From Macrostomum hystrix (lineage: Eukaryota; Platyhelminthes; Macrostomidae), in contig CATNEN010000011.1 of assembly GCA_950097015.1 (NCBI GenBank), positions 5,250,001 to 5,314,000 of the forward strand: a DNA stretch of 64,000 nt, written 5' to 3'. This document shows positions 32,364 to 43,892 of the stretch, piece by piece (the first letter of the stretch is position 1; the number at the start of each line of letters is the position of its first letter). The notes under the pieces are model-generated. The model had not been told where the DNA came from and searched no databases. It saw only the letters and a program-made list of their open reading frames with translations. The translations under genes were made by a program, and so were the position numbers.

Positions 32364-35300
32364 CCTAGCCAGCGCAGCCCACACCGACGCCGGCTCCGAC
32401 AGGTGAGCTTTTCGATAATCGCCAGATCGATGAAATCGAACCAGCGCCGACATGCCCGGCCGATTTGCTGCGGCTTCGCGGAAAGTTTGCGGCGTCCGAT
32501 CCGACCAGTCAAGCGCGAACTCGGAGCTGCCGTGATCCAGCAGCAGGTCAGTTGACAGGCCCGACTGTGGCGCGGATGTTGCCGCTGGCTGCTGAGGAAG
32601 CGGCGACATTGACGGCCTGGAGGCAGCCAGATCATCTTCGTCGTTGTCAAGCCGCTGCTCGGCAGCGCAGGCAAAAGCGTAGCACAGGGCAGTGCGGCCG
32701 AACTGGGGAGTCGGTTGAAGACAATTTTCAATACATATCGGGTAGATTCTTTATTGACTTATCGAATCAGACATTTTCCGAGATTTTGTATTTCCAGTTT
32801 AAGTCGTTAAATTTAGGAGCTAGCTACTTGGTTTAGAAAGCTCAAACACGGGGCAGCCGAACTCACATTGTCGCGAATCGAGTCCAACCTAATTCCCATG
32901 CCATGCCGCAGGACTTCACACAGGTGTCCAACTATTCTGGCGTCGCGATTCAGCACCGCCTTGTGCAACGGTGGCTGACCGTCGGCCTAATTAAAAATTC
33001 AGCAAAATTATCTTGAACTCTCATTGTCTAAATTGAACTAAATTGTCTAGTCTCTGAACTCGCACCTGGACTGTCTAGTCGCTGAGCTCTCACCTGGACT
33101 GTCTAGTCTCTGAACTCCCACCTGGACTGTCTAGTCTCTGAACTCCCACCTGGACTGTCTAGTCTCTGAACTCCCACCTGGACTGTCTAGTCGCTGAGCT
33201 CTCACCTGGACTGTCTAGTCGCTGAGCTCTCACCTGGACTGTCTAGTCTCTGAACTCTCACCTGGACTGTCTAGTCTCTGAACTCTCACCTGGACTGTCT
33301 AGTCTCTGAACTCTCACCTGGACTGTCTAGTCTCTGAAGTCCCACCTGGACTGTCTAGTCTCTGAACTCTCACCTGGACTGTCTAGTCTCTGAACTCTCA
33401 CCTGGACTGTCTAGTCTCTGAAGTCCCACCTGGACTGTCTAGTCTCTGAACTCTCACCTGGACTGTCTAGTCTCTGAACTCTCACCTGGACTGTCTAGTC
33501 TCTGAACTCTCACCTGGACTGTCTAGTCTCTGAACTCTCACCTGGACTGTCTAGTCTCTGAACTCTCACCTGGACTGTCTAGTCTCTGAACTCTCACCTG
33601 GACTGTCTAGTCTCTGAAGTCCCACCTGGACTGTCTAGTCTCTGAACTCTCACCTGGACTGTCTAGTCTCTGAACTCTCACCTGGACTGTCTAGTCTCTG
33701 AAGTCCCACCTGGACTGTCTAGTCTCTGAACTCTCACCTGGACTGTCTAGTCTCTGAACTCCCACCTGGACTGTCTAGTCTCTGAACTCCCACCTGGACT
33801 GTCTAGTCTCTGAACTCTCACCTGGACTGTCTAGTCTCTGAACTATCACCTGGACTGTCTAGTCTCTGAACTCCCACCTGGACTGTCTAGTCTCTGAACT
33901 CTCACCTGGACTGTCTAGTCTCTGAACTCCCACCTGGACTGTCTAGTCTCTGAACTCCCACCTGGACTGTCTAGTCTCTGAACTCCCACCTGGACTGTCT
34001 AGTCTCTGAACTCTCACCTGGACTGTCTAGTCTCTGAACTCTCACCTGGACTGTCTAGTCTCTGAACTCCCACCTGGACTGTCTAGTCTCTGAACTCTCA
34101 CCTGGACTGTCTAGTCTCTGAACTCCCACCTGGACTGTCTAGTCTCTGAACTCCCACCTGGACTGTCTAGTCTCTGAACTCCCACCTGGACTGTCTAGTC
34201 TCTGAACTCCCACCTGGACTGTCTAGTCTCTGAACTCTCACCTGGACTGTCTAGTCTCTGAACTCTCACCTGGACTGTCTAGTCTCTGAACTCCCACCTG
34301 GACTGTCTAGTCTCTGAACTCCCACCTGGACTGTCTAGTCTCTGAACTCCCACCTGGACTGTCTAGTCTCTGAACTCTCACCTGGACTGTCTAGTCTCTG
34401 AACTCCCACCTGGACTGTCTAGTCTCTGAACTATCACCTGGACTGTCTAGTCTCTTAACTCCCACCTGGATTGTCTAGTCTCTGAAGTCTCATTACTAAA
34501 TTGTCTAGTCTCTGAACTTCATTATCTGAACTTCAACTTTGACTGCAAAAATAGCATTGCGAACACAATAATCTACTCAAGCTCACCAGATTTCTGCAGT
34601 TAGCTACGCAGCACTTGAAGTCCAGTGGCGCGAATTCAAAACTGGTCAGAAACTGCACAGCTTCGTAGTCACCTAGCTCAACTGCACACACAAACCTGTA
34701 GGTGTGCCGCTTAGACAAGCAGACAGGTCATGGGTGGCTGGTTGCAAGCATTCTGAACTGGTAAGTAATTATCCTACGACCTGTACATGTAGCTACGAGC
34801 TACATTCCTGATTTGCCTATCAACATCCTGATTTATCTATCTATTCTCCTGATTTGTCTATCTACCCTCCTGATTCGTCTATCTACCCTTCTGATTCATC
34901 TATTCACCCTCCTGATTCATCTATCTACCCTCCTGATTCATCTTTCTACCCTCCTGACTCATCTATCTACCCTCCTGATTCATCTATCTACCCTCCTGAT
35001 TCATCTATCTACCCTCCTGATTCATCTATCTACCCTCCTGATTCATCTATCTACCCTCCTGATTCGTCTTTCTACCCTCCTGATTCATCTTTCTACCCTC
35101 CTGATTCATCTATCTACCCTCCTGATTCATCTTTATACCCTCCTGATTCATCTATCTACCCTCCTGATTCATCTATCTACCCTCCTGATTCGTCTATCTA
35201 CCCTCCTGATTCGTCTATCTACCCTCCTGATTCGTCTATCTACCCTCCTGATTCATCTATCTACCCTCCTGATTCATCTATCTACCCTCCTGATTCGTCT

Positions 35301-38300
35301 ATCTACCCTTCTGATTCATCTATTCACCCTCCTGATTCATCTATCTACCCTCCTGATTCATCTATCTACCCTCCTGATTCATCTATCTACCCTCCTGATT
35401 CATCTATCTACCCTCCTGATTCATCTATCTACCCTCCTGATTCATCTATCTACCCTCCTGATTCGTCTTTCTACCCTCCTGATTCATCTTTCTACCCTCC
35501 TGATTCATCTATCTACCCTCCTGATTCATCTTTATACCCTCCTGATTCATCTATTTACCCTCCTGATTCATCTATCTACCCTCCTGATTCATCTATCTAC
35601 CCTTCTGATTCATCTATCTACCCTCCTGGTTCATCCATCTACCCTCCTGATTCATCTATCTACCCTCCTGGTTCATCCATCTACCCTCCTGATTCATCTA
35701 TCTACCCTTCTGATTCATCTATCTAACCTTCTGATTCATCTATCTACCCTCCTGATTCATCTATCTACACTCCTGATTCATCTATCTACCCTCCTGGTTC
35801 ATCTATCTACCCTCCTAATTAGTTCTTCATCTCACCTCCAACCGGGTGGCACACTCCACCAGCTGTGGTGACAGCATTTCACGTGGCTAAAAAATGAAAC
35901 AACCATGGTTAGTTTTTTTTGAAATTCGAAACTTGACTAGTCAACGAAAGTTACTTCTACGCTGGTAGAGCAAGCCTCACAACAATATCCCATGCCATGT
36001 CAAATCCGCGAAGTATATAATCCAGAATTTCTTCAGTCTTGTTGGGATCAAATGTATCGAGCTTGTGCTGAAAGTAGTTTTAGCGCAATTGAGTGAGTCG
36101 GTGAGTTACAGAATGAGTCTGTGAGTTACAGAATGAGTCAGTGAGTTACAGAATGAGTCAGTGAGTTACAGAATGAGTCAGTGAGTTACAGAGTGAGTCA
36201 GTGAGTTACAGAATGAGTCAGTGAGTTACAGAGTGAGTCAGTGAGTTACAGAATGAGTCAGTGAGTTACAGAATGAGTCAGTGAGTTACAGAGTGTGTCT
36301 GCAGTGAGTTACAGAATGAGTCAGTGAGTTACAGAATGAGTCAGTGAGTTACAGAGTGAGTCAGTGAGTTACAGAATGAGTCAGTGAGTTACAGAATGAG
36401 TCAGTGAGTTACAGAATGAGTCAGTGAGTTACAGAGTGAGTCAGTGAGTTACAGAATGAGTCAGTGAGTTACAGAGTGAGTCAGTGAGTTACAGAATGAG
36501 TCAGTGAGTTACAGAGTGCGTCTGCAGTGAGTTACAGAATGAGTCAGTGAGTTACAGAATGAGTCAGTGAGTTACAGAGTGAGTCAGTGAGTTACAGAAT
36601 GAGTTAGTGAGTTACAGAGTGAGTCAGTGAGTTACAGAATGAGTCAGTGAGTTACAGAATGAGTCAGTGAGTTACAGAGTGAGTCAGTGAGTTACAGAAT
36701 GAGTCAGTGAGTTACAGAATGAGTCAGTTAGTTACAGAATGAGTCAGTGAGTTACAGAGTGAGTCAGTGAGTTACAGATTGAGTCAGTGAGTTACAGAGT
36801 GAGTCAGTGAGTTATAGAATGAGTCAGTGAGTTACAGAATGAGTCAGTGAGTTACAGAGTGTGTCTGCAGTGAGTTACAGAGTGAGTCAGTGAGTTACAG
36901 AATGAGTCAGTGAGTTACAGAGTGAGTCAGTGAGTTACAGAGTGAGTCAGTGAGTTACAGAATGAGTCAGTGAGTTACAGAATGAGTCAGTGAGTTACAG
37001 AGTGAGTCAGTGAGTTACAGAGTGTGTCTGCAGTGAGTTACAGAATGAGTCAGTGAGTTACAGAATGAGTCAGTTAGTTACAGAATGAGTCAGTGAGTTA
37101 CAGAGTGAGTCAGTGAGTTACAGATTGAGTCAGTGAGTTACAGAGTGAGTCAGTGAGTTACAGAATGAGTCAGTGAGTTACAGAATGAGTCAGTGAGTTA
37201 CAGAGTGTGTCTGCAGTGAGTTACAGAGTGAGTCAGTGAGTTACAGAATGAGTCAGTGAGTTACAGAGTGAGTCAGTGAGTTACAGAGTGAGTCAGTGAG
37301 TTACAGAATGAGTCAGTGAGTTACAGAATGAGTCAGTGAGTTACAGAATGAGTCAGTGAGTTACAGAGTGTGTCTGCAGTGAGTTACAGAATGAGTCAGT
37401 GAGTTACAGAATGAGTCAGTGAGTTACAGAGTGAGTCAGTGAGTTACAGAATGAGTCAGTGAGTTACAGAATGAGTCAGTGAGTTACAGAATGAGTCAGT
37501 GAGTTACAGAGTGAGTCAGTGAGTTACAGAATGAGTCAGTGAGTTACAGAGTGAGTCAGTGAGTTACAGAATGAGTCAGTGAGTTACAGAGTGCGTCTGC
37601 AGTGAGTTACAGAATGAGTCAGTGAGTTACAGAATGAGTCAGTGAGTTACAGAGTGAGTCAGTGAGTTACAGAATGAGTCAGTGAGTTACAGAGTGAGTC
37701 AGTGAGTTACAGAATGAGTCAGTGAGTTACAGAATGAGTCAGTGAGTTACAGAGTGAGTCAGTGAGTTACAGAATGAGTCAGTGAGTTACAGAATGAGTC
37801 AGTTAGTTACAGAATGAGTCAGTGAGTTACAGAGTGAGTCAGTGAGTTACAGATTGAGTCAGTGAGTTACAGAGTGAGTCAGTGAGTTACAGAATGAGTC
37901 AGTGAGTTACAGAATGAGTCAGTGAGTTACAGAGTGTGTCTGCAGTGAGTTACAGAGTGAGTCAGTGAGTTACAGAATGAGTCAGTGAGTTACAGAGTGA
38001 GTCAGTGAGTTACAGAGTGAGTCAGTGAGTTACAGAATGAGTCAGTGAGTTACAGAATGAGTCAGTGAGTTACAGAGTGAGTCAGTGAGTTACAGAATGA
38101 GTCAGTGAGTTACAGAATGAGTCAGTGAGTTACAGAGTGAGTCAGTGAGTTACAGAGTGAGTCAGTGAGTTACAGAATGAGTCAGTGAGTTACAGAATGA
38201 GTCAGTGAGTTACAGAGTGTGTCTGCAGTGAGTTACAGAGTGAGTCAGTGAGTTACAGAGTGAGTCAGTGAGTTACAGAATGAGTCAGTGAGTTACAGAG

Positions 38301-41300
38301 TGAGTCAGTGAGTTACAGAATGAGTCAGTGAGTTACAGAATGAGTCAGTGAGTTACAGAGTGAGTCAGTGAGTTACAGAATGAGTCAGTGAGTTACAGAA
38401 TGAGTCAGTGAGTTACAGAGTGTGTCTGCAGTGAGTTACAGAATGAGTCAGTGAGTTACAGAATGAGTCAGTGAGTTACAGAGTGAGTCAGTGAGTTACA
38501 GAATGAGTCAGTGAGTTACAGAATGAGTCAGTGAGTTACAGAGTGTGTCTGCAGTGAGTTACAGAATGAGTCAGTGAGTTACAGAATGAGTCAGTGAGTT
38601 ACAGAATGAGTCAGTGAGTTACAGAATGAGTCAGTGAGTTACAGAGTGAGTCAGTGAGTTACAGAATGAGTCAGTGAGTTACAGAGTGAGTCAGTGAGTT
38701 ACAGAATGAGTCAGTGAGTTACAGAATGAGTCAGTGAGTTACAGAGTGTGTCTGCAGTGAGTTACAGAGTGAGTCAGTGAGTTACAGAGTGAGTCAGTGA
38801 GTTACAGAATGAGTCAGTGAGTTACAGAATGAGTCAGTGAGTTACAGAGTGTGTCTGCAGTGAGTTACAGAGTGAGTCAGTGAGTTACAGAATGAGTCAG
38901 TGAGTTACAGAGTGAGTCAGTGAGTCATTACAGAATGAGTCAGTGAGTTACAGAATGAGTCAGTGAGTTACAGAGTGAGTCAGTGAGTTACAGAATGAGT
39001 CAGTGAGTTACAGAATGAGTCAGTGAGTTACAGAGTGAGTCAGTGAGTTACAGAATGAGTCAGTGAGTTACAGATCGAGTCAGTGAGTTACAGAATGAGT
39101 CAGTGAGTTACAGAATGAGTCAGTGAGTTACAGAGTGAGTCAGTGAGTTACAGAATGAGTCAGTGAGTTACAGAGTGAGTCAGTGAGTTACAGAATGAGT
39201 CAGTGAGTTACAGATTGAGTCAGTGAGTTACAGAGTGAGTCAGTGAGTTACAGAGTGAGTCAGTGAGTCACACTGTGAATGAGAAAGCTCATTTACCTGT
39301 ATCATTTGTGCTCTTAGCTGACGCTTTGCTATATCCAGAAAAGTAAGATTCTTCTATAAGGCGGCAAAATCGCAGAGGGTGATTTTGAATTTCTCAATAA
39401 ATCAGTTGATCAGGTCATGGTATAGTTACCTGGTTTCTGGCGCAGAGAACACCAGCGGTAGCATAATCTAGGAGAATTTTCAGCCGTTCAATTGTCAAGC
39501 CGGACATGACAGCCCAGTGAAGCAACCAGCTGTCTCTGTAGTGCATTCTGTCTAGAAGGCCTGACTGGGTAGACTCGGTGACAGCGCGAGAGAGCAATTG
39601 GCGCAGCAGGTCAAGTGGCAGGTCCCATGAGATCACATAGAATAGCAGGGGCATCTCGCTCTAATTTTGAGTTTTTTAGTTTGTCGTTAATATAAATCTT
39701 AGCTGCAGCGGCAATGAAACTGGAGAAGTAGATGCTGAGGAATCGTTGATATGGAATCCAAGCTACATCAAATGAAGATGCGAGGAGAAAGTAGAAAAAT
39801 TCCGCGGAATCGTAGCGAAACCAAAAGGTGTTGTAGAATCGACGCTCTGCAGTGTAGATGCTATGGAATCGAAGCTAGATCGGTGGAAGATGCTATGGAA
39901 TCGAAGCTAGATCGGTGGAAGATGCTATGGAATCGAAGCAAGATCGGTGGAAGATGCTATGGAATCGAAGCAAGATCGGTGGGAGATGCTATGGAATCGA
40001 AGCTAGATTGGTGGAAGATGCATTGGAATCGAAGCTAGATCGGTGGAAGATGCTATGGAATCGAAGCTAGATCGGTATAAGATGCTATGGAATCGAAGCT
40101 AGATCGATGAAAGATGCTATGGAATCGAAGCTAGATCGGTGAACAATACTATGGAATCGAAGCTAGATCGGTGGAAGATGCTATGGAATCGAAGCTACAT
40201 CGGTGAACAATACTATGGAATCGAAGCTAGATCGGTGAACAATACTATGGAATCGAAGCTAGATCGGTGAAAGATGCTATGGAATCGAGGCTAGATCCGT
40301 GGAAGATGCTATGGAATCGAAGCTAGATCGGTGGAAGATGCTATGGAATCGAAGCTAGATCGATGAAAGATACTATGGAATCGAAGCTAGATCGGTGGAA
40401 GATGCTATGGAATCGAAGCTAGATAGGCGGGTGATGCCATGGAATCGAAGCAATATAGGTGGAAGATGCTATGGAATCGAAGCTAGATAGGCGGATGATG
40501 CCATGGAATCGAAGCAATATAGGTGGAAGAAGCTATGGAATCGAAGCTAGATAGGCCGATGATGCCATGGAATCGAAGCAATATAGGTGGAAGAAGCTAT
40601 GGAATCGAAGGTGGATTGGCTGACAGTTTGTAGTGAATTTGAAACTATTATAATGAAAAAACTGATTAAATAAAAGCAGAAGTTTGAGTCAGCAAGCCAT
40701 TGGATCGGATAGTTGTTGTCCAGCGCACAAACCTGATCAGGCAGCACCAAAGGCGCATCGAGTCGAGCGCCCTTATCCAGCAGCAAAGTCACCAATGCGA
40801 GCTGCCTGTGCCGAATGGCGAAGAGCAGGGCTGTGGCGCGGGCATGCCGCTGAAGATCAATTCGATAAAAAAAATTGCATGCTTTTTCCTCTATATTTAA
40901 TAACAAGCAAACAAAATTAATACTGCACACTACCATGTTTGGAAAGTTGACGTCAATATCGGAATATTTGTCCAATAGAAGCTTGACATCTCCAGGGCGA
41001 TTTTCGACTACTGCGTTAACAAATCTCTGAAATAAATTCAGCAGCTATTTAATAATAGGAGAGAGTTAATCAGTTATTTCTGGCGTAAATGATGGATTTA
41101 GCTCATCAGACTTGAGGCTGGAAGGAATACTGGCGGAGTGTGTACATTGGGGTAGAGGGTGGAAGGCGTGCCAGCGGAGTGTGTACATTGGGGTAGAGGC
41201 TGGAAGACTTGCCAGCGGAGTGTGTACATTGGGGTAGAGGCTGGAAGACTTGTCAGCGGAGTGTGTACATTGGGGTGGAGGGTGGAAGGATTACTGGCGG

Positions 41301-41818
41301 AGTGTGTACATTGGGGTAGAGGGTGGAAGGATTGCTGGCGGAGTGTGTACATTGGGGTAGAGGGTGGAAGGCTTGCTGGGGGAGTGTGTATATATCTTTT
41401 AGAAACAGCTTTTATAAACTTACTAAAGTAGATTCCATTTTCAAAACGAGTGTAATGATTCGTTCTGTACCACGTGACAGAGCTAAATTTTTCAGTGTTA
41501 TGTCACCCTGAAAAGTAGAGTTAGTTAAATGTAGAACATTTTTTCAAGACTTCAAAAGAGAAAAATCTACAAATAAATATATTGACTCACTTTTTCAATG
41601 TCCACTCGACACCATTGATTAATGAGCTGGCGGACAGTGGACAAATTATCTGATTCCACAGCTGACCACATGTCACTGTGCATATCAGCTGTTTGCAGGT
41701 CCTCTGGACATATACATACAAATACAAGTTTTTTTATGTTGAATAAATGAGGACATTAGATACTAAATAAAAAACTATTCAAAATCTCACCTGGGATGCT
41801 AGGCTGCATCAGTTCCAT
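32079..41818 (-). CDS. Ankyrin-repeat protein, 12 exons
   Basis: Minus-strand exons, all joining in frame: 41818-41791, 41703-41591, 41507-41424, 41026-40934, 40849-40733, 39660-39430, 39353-39297, 36067-35981, 35886-35836, 34709-34587, 32986-32867, 32702-32079; 575 aa. Ankyrin-type helices appear as MWSAVESDNLSTVRQLI, ATALLFAIRHRQLALVTLLL, WLLHWAVMSGLTIERLKILL, YRFVCAVELGDYEAVQFL, QPPLHKAVLNRDARIVGHL and TALCYAFACAA. The last exon adds a long tail with a run of 12 Gly (from a GGC tract) and an Asp/Ser-rich end. Ankyrin proteins are binding scaffolds; I cannot name the orthologue. Nearly all its bulk is satellite-filled introns: five arrays make up most of 9.7 kb. The start ATG is the first of the short exon 1, and an upstream exon is possible. 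Confidence 0.77.
33045..34500. repeat. 28-bp satellite in ankyrin intron, carrying donor words
   Basis: About 52 copies of CTCTGAACTCCCACCTGGAC + TGTCTAGT, with CCCACC or CTCACC forms. In gene orientation (minus) each unit reads CCAG|GTGAGAG or CCAG|GTGGGAG, a near-consensus 5' splice site. The true donor of this intron (34,586) reads CTG|GTGAGC. Confidence 0.97.
34826..35822. repeat. 21-bp satellite (CCTGATTCATCTATCTACCCT)
   Basis: About 47 copies within the next intron (35,835-34,710) of the ankyrin gene. Blocks of 20 or more units recur (variants with TTTCTACC and TTTATACC reappear in the same order near 35,060-35,140 and 35,460-35,540), showing segmental copying within the array. Confidence 0.97.
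36092..39270. repeat. 3.2-kb, 20-bp satellite with a 1075-bp higher-order repeat
   Basis: About 155 copies of GAGTCAGTGAGTTACAGAAT (or ...AGAGT), interrupted at intervals by GTGTGTCTGCAGTGAGTTAC. Rare marker units recur exactly 1075 bp apart: 36,293 and 37,368; 36,516 and 37,591; 36,859 and 37,934. It lies between ankyrin exons ending at 39,297 and starting at 36,067, and begins within 30 bases of each. Confidence 0.97.
39845..40615. repeat. 32-bp satellite (ATGGAATCGAAGCTAGATCG...)
   Basis: About 24 copies of ATGGAATCGAAGCTAGATCG followed by GTGGAAGATGCT, in the ankyrin intron 40,732-39,661. Later units alternate between an AAGCAATATAGG and an AAGCTAGATAGGCGG form, a dimeric arrangement. 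Confidence 0.95.
41115..41390. repeat. 41-bp minisatellite
   Basis: Six to seven copies of a 41-bp unit containing GCGGAGTGTGTACATTGGGG and TAGAGG(G/C)TGGAAG, in the ankyrin intron 41,423-41,027, ending about 30 bases from the exon. Confidence 0.93.
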
Positions 41819-43892
41819 TGTAGCTAGCCTAGCTTTTTATCTATTTAAGTCAGCTGGGCTTAAAGGTAAAAATGTCATAATAAATAATATAAAGTAGGCC
41901 CAGGCATGTTCAAACTAAATCTCAACAACTTAAAGAACTATTCCAGTTCTAATCTCAATCTCAAATGTGAGATAAGCTTTTGATATAAAAACAAATATAT
42001 AAAGTAAAATTTTAAATTATTGCTATGTCTAAAGACTTTCTGTACCCACTCTAATACTGAATAAATCATTATTTTAACCTAATGCAGGTCAAGCAAGCTG
42101 GGATATTGCTTAGGTCTTCCAAGCAACATTATGTTATAAATTTGAAGCTGTTTTATAGTTACATGATGTTTTTAGCTGAAGCCTTAAAAGTAAATGAATT
42201 GACATTTTAATTGCTTTAAAAAATGAAGCCCTTTATCATCTGATCCAAGATCATCTGAAATATGACAACTCAGGTATCTAACTAGTCTATGATTCCATTC
42301 AATCGTATTACTATTGCTAACTAATTGATTTATCAAATCGAACTAAACGTCGAAAATGCAAACGTTTAGACTCAATAAGCTCACAATGAAAAATGCAGCA
42401 CACAAAAGTGAGAAACAAACATTACATGTAAATATATATTAGTCAATTTTAGTAAAAAGGTCGTGCTTAGATTACATTAAGCCAATATGTCTTAAGTGGA
42501 CATAAAATAAAAATAGAAATTAAAAACAATAAAAACGTCTTGATGAATGTGTGCACAGCAGAGAGAAAAATCATTTTCAAAATACGATCCTTAAATTACC
42601 GCCCATTACTATCGTTGCACGCACTTGTCACGTAGAATGATCGTTACCACAAAAGTTATTGCAAAACCCGCTCGCGAAAATATTGGAAGGAATTCAATAT
42701 TAATGCAGACACATGATGTCACACTATGGCCTCAAAAGTTGCTGCTAGATGCTTTTGAAAAGCGTGTTTGTTTGTCCGACCTTGGACTGTTTGATAGGCT
42801 GATGCAGCTCGCAGAAATGACGCGTTACAACAGATAATCATGCTACATGGCGCCTCGGCAGCCATTCTAATTAGGGATTGTAGAATAGGAATAGCCCTTT
42901 ACTAGGTGCTATAGTTGTTTGAGTATTCTTGCTTGAATTAATATTACCTATATGTAGGACCATCTCTCTGCAGGAAGTACTGTAGGATACTTTATCTACA
43001 GATTACAATATCATCGTAGGAAGTTACACGTGCATCTCAACATGATGCAGCACTAAACCTACTGCTGCCGAAATAATGCAGCCAATCGGAAATTAGAATT
43101 CAACTTATACTCGATCAGCTTTGATATCAAGAATACAAATTTAATTTCGTCAGTAAGCATGCATGCAACAAGACAAAGCATCAAATAAAGCTTTGTCTGC
43201 CTGTCATAAGATAAATCGGCAACTATAATTCTGGTAGTCCAGCCTTGCAGCATTGCTTAAAGAGCCTGTTAGGCATGTGTGGCGCGAATTTCGTTCTTTT
43301 ATGCGCTAAAAAGCACATTCTAGAGAGGTTTCAGCCCCATAAGAACCAGGGATCACTAATTAAGGAGTAAGTGGGAGTCCACTCCTAGTGGTCCGTGAAA
43401 AAAACTCGGCGTCACCGGGAGGTAATTTATGCGATATAAAAATAATCTGGTTGTACTCAGATAAAGTTAGGAGAACAAAAACTTAATATTTTCTTATTTT
43501 TATCTAGAGATTTTTATCATGCACATATTCAATAAACGTGTAACAAAGTAGTAACTATTTGTTTGATACGATTTTTTCCACGAAAATAGTTTCAAATAGG
43601 AGAATTGCGAGAACGTTGAAGTCGGTATCACGGCGTGTGACGTGCTTAAAAACTGTTGAATAGGAATCAGTCAGTGCTGTTTATTGAATTTCATATTCGT
43701 AACACCCTGAGAAAATCTATATACGTTATAATCAGAAAAGTAATAGCGATAATTTTTATTAATCTCTCCACCTTGTGATTTTTTCTCAAGGATCCGTACA
43801 TTTCCTGTAAAGAAGGAAGCAGGATTTTTTTTATTGTGGCAATTTTTAGAATAGCTACTAGCTAGTACTATTGCATAGCATCTAGTACATCA
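41819..43892. other. Shared 5' region between divergent ankyrin and nardilysin genes
   Basis: Two kilobases between two start codons that point away from each other. It is AT-rich, with a somewhat more balanced patch at 42,600-42,870 that includes an open frame of 70 codons without motif. No TATA box or CpG island can be claimed. It must hold the promoters or outrons of both genes. Confidence 0.5.

Noticed and set aside
34813-35871. 352-codon LLIHLST repeat frame
   Set aside because: A 21-bp satellite in an ankyrin intron; the other frames are equally open.
36092-39270. CRISPR-like array
   Set aside because: Repeats are directly adjacent with no unique spacers, and the genome is animal; it is a satellite.
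42625-42837. 70-codon frame between the ankyrin and nardilysin genes
   Set aside because: No motif, no splice context and no neighbour that would include it as an exon.
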